Under the pieces are notes generated by a model that saw nothing but the letters and a program-made list of their open reading frames with translations, did not search any database and was not told the origin of the DNA. Below, piece by piece: positions 46,840 through 60,018 of a stretch of DNA of 64,000 bases. The stretch comes from Schistosoma mansoni (Eukaryota > Platyhelminthes > Trematoda > Strigeidida > Schistosomatidae): positions 45,582,215-45,646,214 of the forward strand of contig NC_031502.1 in NCBI RefSeq assembly GCF_000237925.1, given 5' to 3'. How positions within the stretch are numbered: position 1 is the stretch's first letter; every line of letters starts with the position of its first letter. Made by a program: the position numbers and the translations under genes.

Positions 46840-48900
46840 TAATGATTTAGCTTATCAATAATGCAAGAAAAACGAGGTATGCCCCGGCCAATCTAGCAAA
46901 CCATACATGTATAATTGTATCTGACAATTGCTAAGACTAATTACTTAGTTTATCAAGTTGATTTGAATAGCATATTAGATATATACAATTTTCATACAGT
47001 TTAACTGAATAGCACGCAGTGTAATAACAAACCATTAGACAACCAACAACTGGTTCGAATAAGTTGTCAGAAAAGAGGTGTACCACCAATTCTGGGTATT
47101 TCTTGAAAGAAGATAAATTGTCATGGAAATGCAATCAAAATAAATAATACTATTTTAATGAACAGTGAAAATAAGGATCAAAAGAAGAGGGAATAAACCC
47201 ATTATGAAAAGTTCATTCTGGATTGAATTTAGTGGACTGAAAATATGTGAATAACAATTTGTAAACAAATGATTAGAATATCAGGATACTCTGAATACCG
47301 AGGACTAGGCATTAACAAATTGCTGATTCCAGTAGTGTCTACATTTAATTCTGCTGCAATATTTTTCTTCCACTTCAGTCATTAATATGTTTGTAGCTGT
47401 CTACGTACCATAGGACACAGTCGGAAAGCACTTAGTGATATTGTTTCACTCTAGAAGACAAGAAGAAATTAACACCAAGTTATCAACTTTTACGTAGAGC
47501 TTTACATATTGTCATACATCATAAATACTCGATTTATTGTGTTATATATAAGTGCTAAGTATTCACTTAATTGTCATATAGGAAGACAGAATATCCACTT
47601 TTAACACCGTTTAGTATATTACCAGAAAATGACAATAACTTATCTCTCTCTGAAGATACGATAGAGATTTACGTTTAATATTCCGCAATCCTTGGATACT
47701 GTAGATTCATCTAAAGCCAGCAGAACAGTTATATATTAGAGCCATCGTGAGCATGTAAATTTTGGATTCAATCTCAAGTAAGGTTGTTAGCAAGCACTTC
47801 TAAAGAGTTATGAACCGGGTGAAGGCAGATGTCCATAGCTCGCTACTTTTTATCAGTCTTTAAACTGATGTAAGTCCATGATATAGATCATCGTCAAACG
47901 GTTTGGTAAAACCGTAGCATGATTTTGCTAATATTTAAAAATATTAATAGAGTTTGAACTGCTGGTTAACTCCTAAGGACTATCTATTATGTAATTTATA
48001 CGTTTTCATGTTACTATTTCTTTTTAAAAGCAAATTTCTGATGAGTGTGCCAAACAATAGACCACATAAAACCAGTTCCCTACATTAGCCGATAATCGTT
48101 CTTTAAAAAGTCCGTATTGACAATAAAGGTAATTACACACATCCAAAGAGATAGATGACAAAAAAGTAATGATAAGAAGACTCATATTATTGATTGATAA
48201 AAACATTTAGTTGGACAACGACTTTTTCAATCATATAAAACATTTACTCACCCTAGCTTGGATGCATCATCGACTCTATAAGTAACCAGTGGACCTAAGT
48301 TCTCACCAAAATCTTGCTGATAACTTTGCAATAGTGAGGTGGATTGAGTCCATTATTTGTGGTAAATAAACACCTTACCTACAGTTTGACATATTTTTGC
48401 CTCCACTTGTTTGCTCAGAATATGAGCCATCAGAATTGTCTCCTCTGCATTTATTTACCAGGATGGAGAATATATAATAATCATGTAAGATATAAATATA
48501 TATAAAACAGCGATAACATCACAAGAAAAGAAAATACAACGTATTCCAACGTTAAAATTGACTGCTATATTATTTTTCAGTGGTGTTTGTTAAAATGGTA
48601 TTCCAATTAAAGGCAGGCTTATTTCGTCTATATTTTTAAAAGTGTGTTGAAGCTATTCAGTATATATATGTACATATATTATGTACACTCTTTGAATAAA
48701 ATACATAAACTGTTTTAGAACTATTTACGAGGCCAAAATACTTCATAATATGGTACTTCACTTAAACAATAAAGTGGAGCGTCTTTCAGTGATTACCCAA
48801 AATCCATTCGAGGTGCATTTACACAAGTTTTAATCGAAAGCGGAAGATTACCCTTTGTCGATTGTACACTAAACAATCAAAACAAAATTATGATCAAGCT
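46840..48900. other. Unassigned stretch
   Basis: Short open frames of 60-65 codons only; no repeat family or gene recognised. Confidence 0.35.
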
Positions 48901-48929
48901 TTAGTAAAGCTAAACCTTTAAAAACGTGA

Positions 48930-49295
48930 GTGCTGGTTGGATCAAGATTGAACAGCAAATTTAGTGTGTGTACACATCATAAAAGAAATCACATTTTCAA
49001 ATTAGAATTTATTTTCTGCGATAGCGGGAATTTCCTCAGTGAAACTGCTAACAGCAAATTAATACATTCTGGCAGGAGCTCGGAATTGCTGCAACCTATC
49101 TCAAACCATCAAAATGTTATACTTCTGTGGAAACAAATCGTGAATTATCTTTCTGATGGTTTTTACAAACCAAACAACTTAGCACGAACATTTCCTCAGT
49201 TTGCTGACAAAAATTACGGGTATAAATTAATTAGTCATCAACAGTATATTAGCTTAAAGTCTGACAATGTTTTAAGAAAAATATTTTTAAGATAA
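48930..49295 (+). CDS. Candidate exon or small gene, unknown protein
   Basis: A 121-codon open frame. Its later part (QPISNHQNVILLWKQIVNYL, then FPQFADKNYGYKLISHQQYI) looks protein-like, with ordinary codon choice. Acceptor-like TTTCAAATTAG or TTTCCTCAG inside the frame would allow it to be a terminal exon ending at TAA 49293-49295. No domain is recognised and no upstream exon was established. Confidence 0.28.
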   Translation: MLVGSRLNSKFSVCTHHKRNHIFKLEFIFCDSGNFLSETANSKLIHSGRSSELLQPISNHQNVILLWKQIVNYLSDGFYKPNNLARTFPQFADKNYGYKLISHQQYISLKSDNVLRKIFLR

Positions 49296-51149
49296 TTTCG
49301 TTCTCGGTTTTTATAATTAAAACTTTAATCTGGACATTTTCACAAGGGCTATTTGAAATTAATATCTCACCTATTTTCAAACGAAAGTGGATCACCTTCA
49401 ATGAATAAAGGATAAATTTTATTTGTTTTTTGGACAGAAACTGAGTCTATTGTCATTTACATACTTCACAGTGGAAACGGTATTGATGACAAAAACACTG
49501 ATTTTCCAGACAGTATGAGGTTAAGGAAAAATTGCTTTTCCTATGGGTTTTCCCTGATATAATAAATGACAATAAATATGGAGTTAGGTAGAGATGATTC
49601 CGTCACTCCTAATTAATAGCTCTTACTAGTTTAACGTAGTAACTATAACACGGAAAAACGTAATATTTTGTTAATTTATGACTACGATAACGACGTGCAA
49701 TCTAACCATTTACTGTAGCGTAAACATTTAGACAAACGCAAGCTGAAAATGTATCATACCTAGTGTTCTTGGATCCTCTTTTTTGATGTCTAGTTTTCAA
49801 ATCTTACCCTACATTATATTTTTCATTAAACGTTTTCAAGAGCATACATTAAAATTAAAATACGAACCAAGGAGTAATGTTAGCAAACCTATATTTCAGC
49901 AGTAAATGACACATCTACAACGCCTTACTGTCACCGTTCTTATCTAAAAAATATTGGATTGGATATTTATGAAGTTTGATTAACAATTTCTACATGCTTA
50001 AAAACAAACTAAAAGCAAAATGCATATATCTAGAGAGATTTAAGAGTTGCTGCAAAATTCTAAATAAAAGTTTTGCTCTTCAAATTAGTTCGCTCTTGAA
50101 TTGTGTAAAAAGTGAAAACTGATGAAAGCAAACCTTTGTTTTCCTGTTGCTTCTCTGTTTTTGTAAACCAGTACTGTCTGCGCAAGTCCGTCCTATGAAA
50201 CGGAAACATAATTATATTAGCTAAATAAAATAATAAGCACGGCTTAAGATACGTTGGTTACTGATGAATATCAGTACAGTTCTCAAGGATATTTGTCTTA
50301 CAGTGTAATTAGGTTCTTATTCTGTAAAGATAATTTAATTTTCAAACACTGCTAGATTATATTAAAGTCATACAAAGCACATGTCATTCGCTTGACTTTA
50401 CTGTTGAAAAAACGCTTTTCCCTCGAGACAATATTTCCTCAAGGTACAAGACTTCTATGACAAACTTACAATTAATTGTACTTACGAACCTAAATATAAA
50501 GTAGTTCATAAATCTAACCCAGAACAATGAAGTGTCATAAATTATGATTTTTTCAGGTTAATGCAAACGTAACAACTCCTTCGTAAACTGATAGACTGAT
50601 CGACAAAACTCTACCATGACTGAAGACTAGATAAATATGACACAAATTATTGCTGAATGACTAACCAGAGGGAACATATCAGCGTCACAGATGGTTAGCC
50701 TGTAGTAAATTCTGAGGTTGTGAAGATTAGTGGTTTGGTTTTGAATCCCACAGAAACTATCAGCCCTCCTATCATAGTATCAACTTCCATTGAAAACAGG
50801 TACAGGGCTTTCTGCCGACTAACTCCAACCATCTATCATCAAACACAGTCAGTACGATGTCCAGTTACACAGGCTACTGTCGATACTCCATAGTGGTCAA
50901 CAGAATTCGACTTGCATTACGGGTCAGACGGACGTGACATTTTTCGCCACTTAATAGTTAATCAATTCTATGGTAAGACCCTAAGAATCCACTCAAACGT
51001 TTACGGACCTCTCAAAGTGTGCTTTTATAGGCTTTTGTACTAATTCAATCTTTTAACCATACCACTTTTGTGTTCCGCCTTCTCAGAACAAAAATTTCTA
51101 GTAATTTCTCGAATGCATTAAATGCTGTTTGTTCATCGCCGTTAACACA

Positions 51150-52292
51150 TCATGATGAATTTTTATCACGAAGAATTTTACTATATACGGTGATTGCCTT
51201 CATTATTTCCGATGAATGTTGTTTATTAAATACTCGCAACTCTACAGCAGATATCGCTGTAAGCTACATCAAAGATAGGGATACGATGTGTCGACATTTT
51301 GTAATGTTTTCTAAGTTTCATGTAATAAGCCAGACTTTTTAAACTTAATACTCTCTCAAATATCTATACAAATGTAACACAACATGTTTTGGAAATAACT
51401 TATCGATGCTAAATAGCTGGTTAATTAGGAACTTTTGCCAAAAAGAGAATGATATACTGTGATGTGCTGTCTGAAGCGTTCGCTTCCATAAACGTTTGGA
51501 CACGGACAAGGTAGTTGAGATAAAGAGTCCTGATCATTATGAGATTTTTCCTCACGTTCAGCCAGACGCACAATGGTGACATAGTAATCACATATAGAAT
51601 TCCTTTGAACTGATACGAACTAAGTGGAAACTACGACGACAAAGTCTTATAAAATAATTTTGCAATCTGAGGCACTCAAAATATCTCTATTTATAGACTC
51701 TAGCATCCCCTCCTTACTCTCTTTAAGGAACGAATTAGTTCTAAATCTGAAGGTGTAAACGTATTCTCGACATTTAACACATTACAAACCTATTGCAACG
51801 GTTTTATTAACCAAGTCACATCCAACACCTCAGGATTCTGAACACTGTTTGTCACATCAAAAATAGACGAGATGTTTGTGGTGAGGGTAGGTGATCATTC
51901 TGGAGAGTATCATGGCACGATTGTTAATAAGTCAGTTTGTTGTTGATGACTCTTCCAGAAAATAAGTAATCCGATAAAAACGTTTCAATTGAATTCAGTT
52001 ATTATAATCCATCTAAGTTGATTAAATTCAGTGAATCCGCTAACTTATACACCCAAATGGATGAGCATCATACTTCTGGTTTCTATCATTGATATGCGAA
52101 GATAGGAAATCAAAGCGAGTGACTGTTTTCTATTTGTACTTTGTAAATAATTTTTTCAAAATAGTTACTACTCACGATCATAGGATTGTTACTTAAGTCA
52201 ATATATGCCTCATCAGTACTTCTGGGTCTCATGCCTTGACGAATGCGGAAGATGTCGTACCGATCTCTGGGAATCCCTCGGTCGGATGACAT
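51150..52292 (-). CDS. Tentative minus-strand spliced gene, unknown protein
   Basis: Model: exon 1 52292-52176 (39 codons from ATG, MSSDRGIPRDRYDIFRIRQG...; donor ATC|GTGAGT), exon 2 51619-51556 (acceptor TTTCCACTTAG, donor AAC|GTGAGG), exon 3 51256-51150 (acceptor GTAGCTTACAG) ending at TGA. Intron phases 0 and 1 agree and the joined frame is open for 94 codons. TATAAAAG lies about 45 bases upstream of the ATG (52340-52333 region). After the TGA the same frame stays open for about 34 further codons of protein-like sequence (NGDEQTAFNAFEKLLEIFVL). The end of the gene may therefore be misjudged, or this may be a pseudogene. A 90-codon open frame on the opposite strand covers exon 3. No family recognised. 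Confidence 0.27.
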
Positions 52293-52739
52293 TTGGATAC
52301 TTCGGAAACTGGAGTGCGATTATTTATTACGACTTTTATAAATTTGCGCGACCTTGAACGTCAGTGTATAAATTCGAACAAATAAAATTCCCAATTCCTA
52401 TTACATTAAATAATGACAAAGTAAATTTCAAAAGTGTTTGTATTCCTGCCCTCCATATTATTAGATATTCAATTATTGAGTCCATTCCAAGATTTTCCTG
52501 ATTTTTCTCAAATTTTTCCCTTGATGGATGTCTTGCTCTGCACTGTGTGTAAAATGTAGAATTCTGAGAGATATCAGAAACTACTCTACAAAGTAATAGA
52601 AAAACCTCTTACGCATCTTCTCACTTTGATGCTGTTTAATGCAAACGTTTTCGATTTGCTATGAATTAAAGTTTGTTCAGTCGAGCTGTGTCAAATAATA
52701 AGAGCTCGGTTGTGTGACCTTCAGAATAGAATGTTCAGA

Positions 52740-53235
52740 AATTGAACAAAATTCGTGTCAGGTCTTCGCAGCAATTCAAGAACATATGGGAACGAAAACG
52801 GATGTCAGACAAAATCGAAGTCAGAGCATTCGAAACAAGCGCGAAAACGGTCCTAATATATGAAGCTGAAACTTGAAGAAAAGCCACAACACTCATCAAA
52901 AAGTACAAACATTTGCAAACAACAGTTTTCAATGTAAAATTCCCTGGACCTGATGGTCAGATACTATCAGAAACAACTTACTGTGGGAAAAAACAAGCTA
53001 GCTTCCAACTGCAGAGGAAGTTGGAAAAAGGCGCTAACGCTAGTGAAGACATACATTGCGGAAATTATGAAACGGACATAAGAGGCTAGCACTAATTTGG
53101 GATTCCGAAGGGAAGAAGAAAAGAGAAAGATCAAGATCATGCTGCTTTGAGAGCTGGCGGAAGATGTGAAAAAATGAGTAGCGATTGGCGACAACTGGGA
53201 AGGAGGGACCTGGACAATATATTTATGAGAATCCT
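52740..53235 (+). mobile_element. SR2-type LINE 3' fragment
   Basis: Follows the SR2 C-terminal region: AATTCAAGAACATATGGGAA near 52776, a block matching TVLIYEAET near 52850, SGNNLLWEK-like near 52965-52990, and the last block with GATCAAGATC...GGAGGGACCTGGAC near 53130-53215. Diverged from the other copies and full of stops. Confidence 0.7.
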
Positions 53236-53239
53236 CAAC

Positions 53240-56200
53240 CGTTGATTAAGTGAATAATTAAGTGGAACCCACTTAATAAAATCGATTTGTTCAAAAGGAA
53301 GTCGGATCAACGGAATGATGTCTGAAAATTTGTGCTCTTAGTAAATCAGGAAATTTATGTTACCTGAGGATGAATAAATTATCCAGTTTATATAAATATA
53401 TATGCTGGTTATAATCTTATAATATATATATCCTGAAAATGATAATTACAGAATTAACGCCAGTTTACAGGCATAATCAATTTGATATAAACAGTAACAT
53501 TAGATGTAGAGAACAAACATGTGATGTAAGATTGTTCTAAGTTTTCTAGTTCAGTAATTGTTTAAGTAGTACGTTTATGACATGTAGTACAACAATCCAA
53601 TGCATCAGCAGGGAACTCTTAATATTTTTCCTAGGTGGATAGCCTGTTGATTTATGAACGGTGTTATTTAAGGTTATTGTTTGTGCCAGGACGAATTATT
53701 GATGAGTATCTACAACTAGAGAAGGTAAAATGAAAACAGAGAGCACGGAAAAACAGAACAATGATCACCAAAATATGTTAGTCAGGTTTACCACTGTTCA
53801 TGTTAGATATTATTCAAATAAGTCAAGGTTGCTAGGGGCAGTGTTACCTCTCTTTTCCAGCGCCATAATAAAACACCTGATTAAAGTTGACGTTTTTAAT
53901 TGACTGTTTGTATATTTGCTACAATACGCCCTGGACATTAATTGCACCAAATATCGACCAAACGTTGATCGTCTCCACGCATTCTCTATAGGCCGCGTCA
54001 ACGTTTACGGTGAAAATTGATGCTTTACTTATATGATTAATATTCTTATGTACTTGAATTTCCCCCGATTTCTCTGACCATTGTGTCAACCTAACTGAGT
54101 AACTTACTACACCAAACTCTATAACATTTGTAACATTTTGATATTGCCGTAAAACCGACATGCCTTGTGTAGCATGCTGTCACTTGAAAATTAATTATAA
54201 CTGTTCATCATAATTTTAGACAAGAAGAAACGGCTTAAACAAAACACACGAAGATCACATTGATAGCAATAAATGAGAGTTACTGATAATATATTCAGTG
54301 GTATGCAAAAGTAGATTGGGTCAAGCTGAAAATTTTGGGAATAATCTCAAAACGCAACTCAAACAGGCTATCCAGTACTAAAAAAATATCTGTTGTCAGA
54401 GACAAATGAAAATATGGTGTTCTGAGTCCATGAAATGCACTGAAGGCTCAAACTATCCGTTAAACGTTGAGGGTACAACGAAATATCTCTGGGTTAAATA
54501 TTCATAAATAAGGTGTTACTATAAGACGCGAAACCATTTGAAAGTTTTGTTTATCCTAAGACCATAAGTGTCGTTGATAACATAAGTTAATATTCTGTAA
54601 AGAGGAACACCCTGAAGCAACGGAATAGTGTAGTGAAACCAAAATCGTACGTTCGACTCAGTAGCGTCATTGTGACACCAGTTCACAGATATATCGGTTG
54701 ACGAAAGATATATGTAAGCGCGCTAGATTTGAGGGTCGGAATTAAAGTTTTAAAGTTATGGCCTCAACACTCACCTCAGACCACGGCATAGGTGGTAAAC
54801 TATCATGTAGTTAAGCAGTTCATAAAAGAAACTCAATCACCAATCCTTTGTGACAATCTGACTGCTACAAAACGTAGATAATATCTGTTCGAGAAAGACG
54901 GACAAGTGCTTATCTTTTCAATGCGAACATCTTACCAAAATTTGAAATATGAAATCTTTGACTGCTTAATGATAGTTTATGTCATCAGTTACTCTAAAAG
55001 TCTATGAAATACTGTAACCACAAGAAAAAGCATTTTTTCCAAAAGCGGACATATTTGTCCACTTCGTTACAGCGCATTGCTTTGCATTATCCTCTGAAAT
55101 ACTGATGCAATTTTCTAACATAATAATATATTTAACACAAAAATGAAAGAGAGATATAGGATTCTCGAACTTGTGGGGTAGAGTTATATAGCTTCGATCC
55201 CTTTCACGCGATGATCATTACTGACTTTCATTGTATTTTAACCATCAAAGTTCACTGTAAACCTTTCAAGTTCAGCATGAAGAGTATTTTGGGTAAAGGT
55301 CAGTTCGATTATTCTTTCCACATACTACCCACTTTCTCATGTGATCATCATGAACAAAAGCCCGAAACATTTAGGGTTGGACAGAAAGTGTGCTTTTTAT
55401 AATTTATGGTAATCGCTTGTCCAAAAGATTAACGGTGAGATGCAATGACTTTGGAGAAAGTAAAAGGTCAAAATAGGTTTAAAATGTGAGGAACGTTAAA
55501 CTGACAGAAACTGTTTGAGACCTACCAAACAGTTTCGGCATAAAAAGGCTAAAGATTTAAAAAAACAGGTGATTTGGACAAACATTTTGTTCGACAACTG
55601 AATACATCTTACCTGTCTATGTTCTTCTGAAAATATTCACACAACTTTCACACCAACCTTTAGTTTTTACACTTACAGAGCAAAATGTCTCGATTGTCAG
55701 ACCAATATATTATAGGAATAAAAATGTCAAGATCAGAATTATACGAATCTGAGTTCGAAGCTTGAGTGAAAGAAATCTGTCACGAAACCCGTGAAAATAA
55801 TGATATTCATAATAATGGTTTATAGTCAGTTGCATAGTCCAAGGTTTTCCTATGAAAACTTGATCTGCCTTTATGTAAAGAAAAAAGAAACTTACTATAT
55901 TTAAGGAGAGTATAAGAAGAATAGTTTCAAACACCGTCTTTTTGACTGCAGATTTATATATCATTCCACGATGAAAATATTTCACAAACGCACAATATTG
56001 CTTTTGATCTACACGTCAAATAGCTAAAACAATGGTTAAAAAGCAATATAAGACATAATACAGGGATTTAGTATAAAATAAGACGAGATATCACTTCACA
56101 GATAATTTCATTGATAGTAAAATCGTTAGTTTTTGAAAATCAGGTGGTTTCGATAACTGTTTTAGGACATTTAATCTTTTTATGGAACATTCTCGCTTTG

Positions 56201-56640
56201 TATCAACTGGAATCTGACCTGCCCCCTTCAATATTGACAAATATCGAGTTTCTATTTGGGGATGAGAATGGCTGTTTCGGTCAACTTCTCTCTTTCTAGT
56301 TGTTTCAACTAAAAAATACAAGTACTATTTCACATGCAAACACAAGATTTGTGTAAAATCTACTGTCAAAACCGAATACAGTCTTGGAACGACGTTTCTG
56401 TGATAGTTAGCCCACTGTCGCTGTGGTACAGTGGTGCCTAAGTAGTACTATGATTGTATGTTTGTGTTTGTGTCACGTGCGTCTGCGATACAGAAAATAT
56501 ACACTGATGAGATTAACAAATTGAAGCACGAGACACCATTAGGTATGATCCTATTAACTCTCACCTGTACATTAACTTTTTTCAAGTAGGCATAATGAAA
56601 CATGAATTCATCTAAGCCAAAACCCGAACTCATAAACCAA
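53240..56640. other. Unassigned stretch with scattered short open frames
   Basis: Minus-strand frames at 54161-53919 (80 codons, MSVLRQYQNVTNVIEFGVVS...) and 55985-55710 (91 codons, MKYFHRGMIYKSAVKKTVFE..., with an ATA|GTAAGT donor after codon 30) have some coding flavour. Opposed frames cover 56091-56321. None could be built into a supported gene. No repeat shared with the rest of the window was seen. Confidence 0.25.
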
Positions 56641-56689
56641 TAAAATTGCCTAACGTTGTATACATATCAGTCTATTTTGACAGTAAACG

Positions 56690-58720
56690 GCAGTGGGTAG
56701 GCACTAAGAACAAAAGCACAAATAGCACAATCCTAAATGCTCTAAAAACTGGAAACAAATACATCAGATCAAGATTCCTTATTTTATGTCCTGGTGTTGA
56801 GAGGTAACCAGTAGCTACACTACGAGCCAACCCAGAAAATCTCCATAACTACACAAGCAAACCTAAGCCTGAGAATCAGGCAATCTGTGCTCTCAAAGTG
56901 CTCAATGGTAAATATCTTACTAATCCCGACAGAAATTTCTTCAGAAAACGCGGTTGACTGATCAAACCAGGTTCCTATAAAAGCGAAACACACCCCAACT
57001 CCAGTGTCAGCTGATTACTTAAGAAATATTCATGTAGCGTCCGGCTAAGTGCCAAGAAAACTAAAATCCCTAACCTCAGGAAATTAATAAGAATGCGAGA
57101 ACACTCTCCCTGTTATTTGAAACAGCATGCGAAGTCACTGGCACACCGTCTTGTTACCTGTTCAAACATTCATTACTGTTACAAAAACTACCAACATAAT
57201 AAAAAGACCCTACTCTCTCTACAGTCTTTTAAGATAGAAAAAGAAAAGACCCGTTGTACCGCAGACTAGTTAATTATAATCCCAATACTGTCGAAGGTTA
57301 TCGAATCACTGGCCGAAGGCCGAATGAGGGGATCAATATATATAAGCAACATTCTTAATTAATCACAACACATTTTCAGTTAGAGCAATTCCGGAGCGTT
57401 CAGTCTTTTCGAAGTACAGAACAGCTAGACAACCTACCAGAGCCAAGAGATACCGGTCCATTTCGACTTCGTGAAAGCGTTTGATAAGGCATCATTTACT
57501 TATAACAGAGGTAGCAAAGAAAGATTTCAGTGATCCACTCATATCTGGGCCCTGAAGCTGCCAAGAGAACAGGCTGTAAATAAAGTGCATGTGAAGTAGA
57601 GGGTCTTGATGTCAAGAGTTCCAGAAGAGAATATCTTATGTACACTTCTTTTCCTCCTCTATGTTAATGATTTCGTTGATAAAATTGGCTCAGCAGCACA
57701 AGTCTTCGAGGATGATGCGAAAATATATAGCTCCATTAAAAGGGAGAAGGATTTGCTTGAGGTTCTGGAGGATCTTCCAATAATAAAGTAATAGGTCATA
57801 GACCATTGGTTAAAAATCAACCTGTCAAAATGTGATGTCATGAACGTCCAGCTCCTTGAGACGCAAACATATTACGTCCTCTACAGAAATCCACTGACAA
57901 TTTTATTCTTAAAGCTCGATACGGGACTGGTTTTCTTGGACACCAGTTTAAGCGTCGTTAGAGATGTAGCCGAAGCAAATCCAACTCCTTACTTTATACA
58001 AAGACAACTTGAATCAATTTCACTTGTATCGTTTTTAACAGTGTTCAGCAATTACTTACGGACTCACCTCGAAGTTCTGAACGTTTTCCAGTCAGTACTT
58101 ATTCTCAAAAGAGACATAAATCTCTCAAGCAAAGGACAAAGACGGACAACCAAGTGGGTAATAAGACCGGGGAACAAATCTTATGAAAACAGACTCCGAC
58201 ACTTTGAATCATCCTTGTTGAGCTAGAAAAGAGTTAAAGGTGATCTGATAACATCACACAACACATTACCTGTCTTAAATTTTCCCGATACAAACATCCT
58301 ACCAGAAAATGAGAACCAAACTTTCAAGACAATCCCAGAAAAATTGAGAATAAAAAATATAAAACTTAGGACAGTTCTCACTTTTCGCATAAAGAGCTAC
58401 TCCCAATTAGAAACCTCTCCCGGACGAAATGACCACAGACCTCCCAGTAAATAGCTTTGAAAAGAGACTTAAAAGACACGGAATCATTCTTAGATTATCA
58501 TTTCCTGCTTACACTTGCTGTGACGGAATCATGCCTTCTAACGCACCCACTGTTCTTATTATCACATACCCAACTTATTCCTATCACACTTATTGTCGTC
58601 TACGTTTCGAATCTTATTCTCGAGTTTCTGTCTTTTCACACTATTTTCAGTAATAATTATTTATTCTTTTCATTTATTTGCTTGGTTCTTGAAACGATCA
58701 TCTCCTCTTAGTATTTGAAT
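56690..58720 (+). mobile_element. CR1-type LINE (SR1-like), decayed
   Basis: Translation gives CR1-clade reverse transcriptase blocks. There is a DFVKAFDKA-like block near 57465-57490. SRVPEENILCTLLFLLYVNDF at 57610-57670 corresponds to the family block GVPQGSVLGPLLFLLYVNDL. AQVFEDDAKIYSSIKRE at 57696-57745 holds the catalytic box as FEDD (family FADD). LKINLSKCDVM is near 57810-57840. The C-terminal block ENRLRHFESSLLS...RVKGDLIT is near 58190-58250, and the closing FEKRLKRH near 58455. Frames are broken repeatedly, so it is dead. Upstream sequence from 56690 is degraded and the start is approximate. Confidence 0.78.
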
Positions 58721-58739
58721 TATCTCTTGATTTCCTTGA

Positions 58740-59060
58740 AATCACTATCAACACCTCGAAGCACTGTGTGGTCGTTTCGTCCTAGCATAGAGCTCCTCAG
58801 TAATGCACAACTACCATCCCACACGCGGCGCTCAAAGCCAGGACTTTAGTCGCGCGCGAACGCTTGACATCTAGACCGTTGAGCCAGGATCCTACGGCGT
58901 TAATGTCCAACTTCAATCAGTCCTTGATATTGCTTAACTGTCTTTCATTTTCTTTGATGTAGAATTGCCTGATACCCGACACGACTGAACTCCTCTGGTC
59001 ACAGCATCCTACTTCAACTCCGAGAATTGACTCTCGAAGCTAGTCATCAGTGAGGAAATG
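58740..59060 (-). repeat. tRNA-headed SINE with hammerhead-like core, copy f
   Basis: Minus strand: A-box-like CGGTCTAGATGTCAAGCG, diverged B-box, then CTGAGGA (58800-58794) and GAAA (58778-58775) both intact and a CAGTGCTTCG 3' flank. The stem II and stem I partners are partly lost (ATTA in place of CACTG). Confidence 0.65.
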
Positions 59061-59126
59061 ATAATTTTTAGTATGTGGTTATGGAGGTCGTCAAATTTCA
59101 TTTATATTTTTTTTATATTTTTATGT

Positions 59127-59488
59127 TGCAGTGAACCAACCTCTTTCCTAATGGTGTTGAAGATACGACGGATATTCTAGTTTAACAACTAGCAACCAGT
59201 AGTATCTTCTATAATCGATCGTTCCCGGCCAAAGGAAATCAGAAGTCAGACGAGAAGAGGTAGGAAAGATATATTTGATACGTTACCAATATATCGAGAG
59301 GCGTTCGTTATTAGCTGACTATGGAAACGTAGGAGCTGTGTCCCACGCCGAGTTGCAACGTGATCTGGTACGGATGCATGACCGAAAGCCTTCAGTTAAA
59401 CAAGTCCACTTAAACAACGTGGTCAGCATCCAATGTCGAACACTTAGAAAGCTATTGATTTTGGGAAATTATTTACAGCTACAGATCA
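59127..59488 (-). repeat. 3' LTR of the Gypsy element
   Basis: TG...CA-bounded 362-base unit directly downstream of the polypurine tract. It shares blocks with the nested LTR at 37390-37715. The inner end is well defined; the outer end (TGCAGTGAACC) is set by the TG/CA rule and is less sure. Confidence 0.75.
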
Positions 59489-59501
59489 CTCCCCCCCTAG
59501 T
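59489..59501 (-). promoter_or_regulatory. Polypurine tract
   Basis: Minus strand CACTAGGGGGGGAG immediately before the LTR, the expected plus-strand primer of LTR reverse transcription. Confidence 0.75.
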
Positions 59502-60018
59502 GAGGTAGTGATGCCCCTAAGACGTGACCAGCCAGAAGTTTAAACCCAACGAGTTTGTCGTTGGTAAACACTCTTCTGACAGCTTGCTTCGTTTAGCAGC
59601 GTCTGGTCGTCTTTCCTCAAACTAAGGGACCATGATGTACAACATAACAATAAAGAAATAAAATACAATGAAAATTTTGGTTCTTTGGGAAAATTCGTCG
59701 TTCTTTTCCAGTCGTCCTGGAAAAGAGGAAAAATAAAACGTGTGAGTGCATGTCGAAAATACACTCGTACTTGTGTAAGGACACAAGATGAGCGGAAAAA
59801 AAATAAATAAACTAATACACTTACAAACAACGTAAAAGCGATCGGAAAAAAAGTGTTTTATTTTGTTTTTTTTATATATAAAAAATTTAAATACGCTCAA
59901 AAAAAATAAAAAAGTTTTGTTTTTATGGTTTTGTTTTTTTTATAAATAAAAAAATGAGCATATAAAAAAAAATTTTATGATAAACAATGAAAGCGGAATT
60001 TAAGATAAAGCTTATGTC

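Noticed and set aside
50690-50830. GGTTTTGAATCCCAC, considered as a pol III B-box of another SINE or tRNA
   Set aside because: No convincing A-box or cloverleaf can be drawn and no second copy was seen in the window.
55594-55640. Apparent micro-exon (acceptor, 14 bases, donor) on the minus strand, considered as part of a micro-exon gene
   Set aside because: The length is not a multiple of three and joining it to the neighbouring candidate exons gives no open frame.
56500-56560. CTGATGA followed by CGAGACACC, considered as another hammerhead
   Set aside because: No stem II helix can be formed and the GAAA box reads GAGA; there is no helix support.
59622-59900. 92-codon hydrophobic minus-strand frame after integrase, considered as an envelope gene
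   Set aside because: The stretch is A/T-rich low complexity in the Gypsy 3' region, and CsRn1-type elements do not need such a gene; nothing envelope-like is seen.
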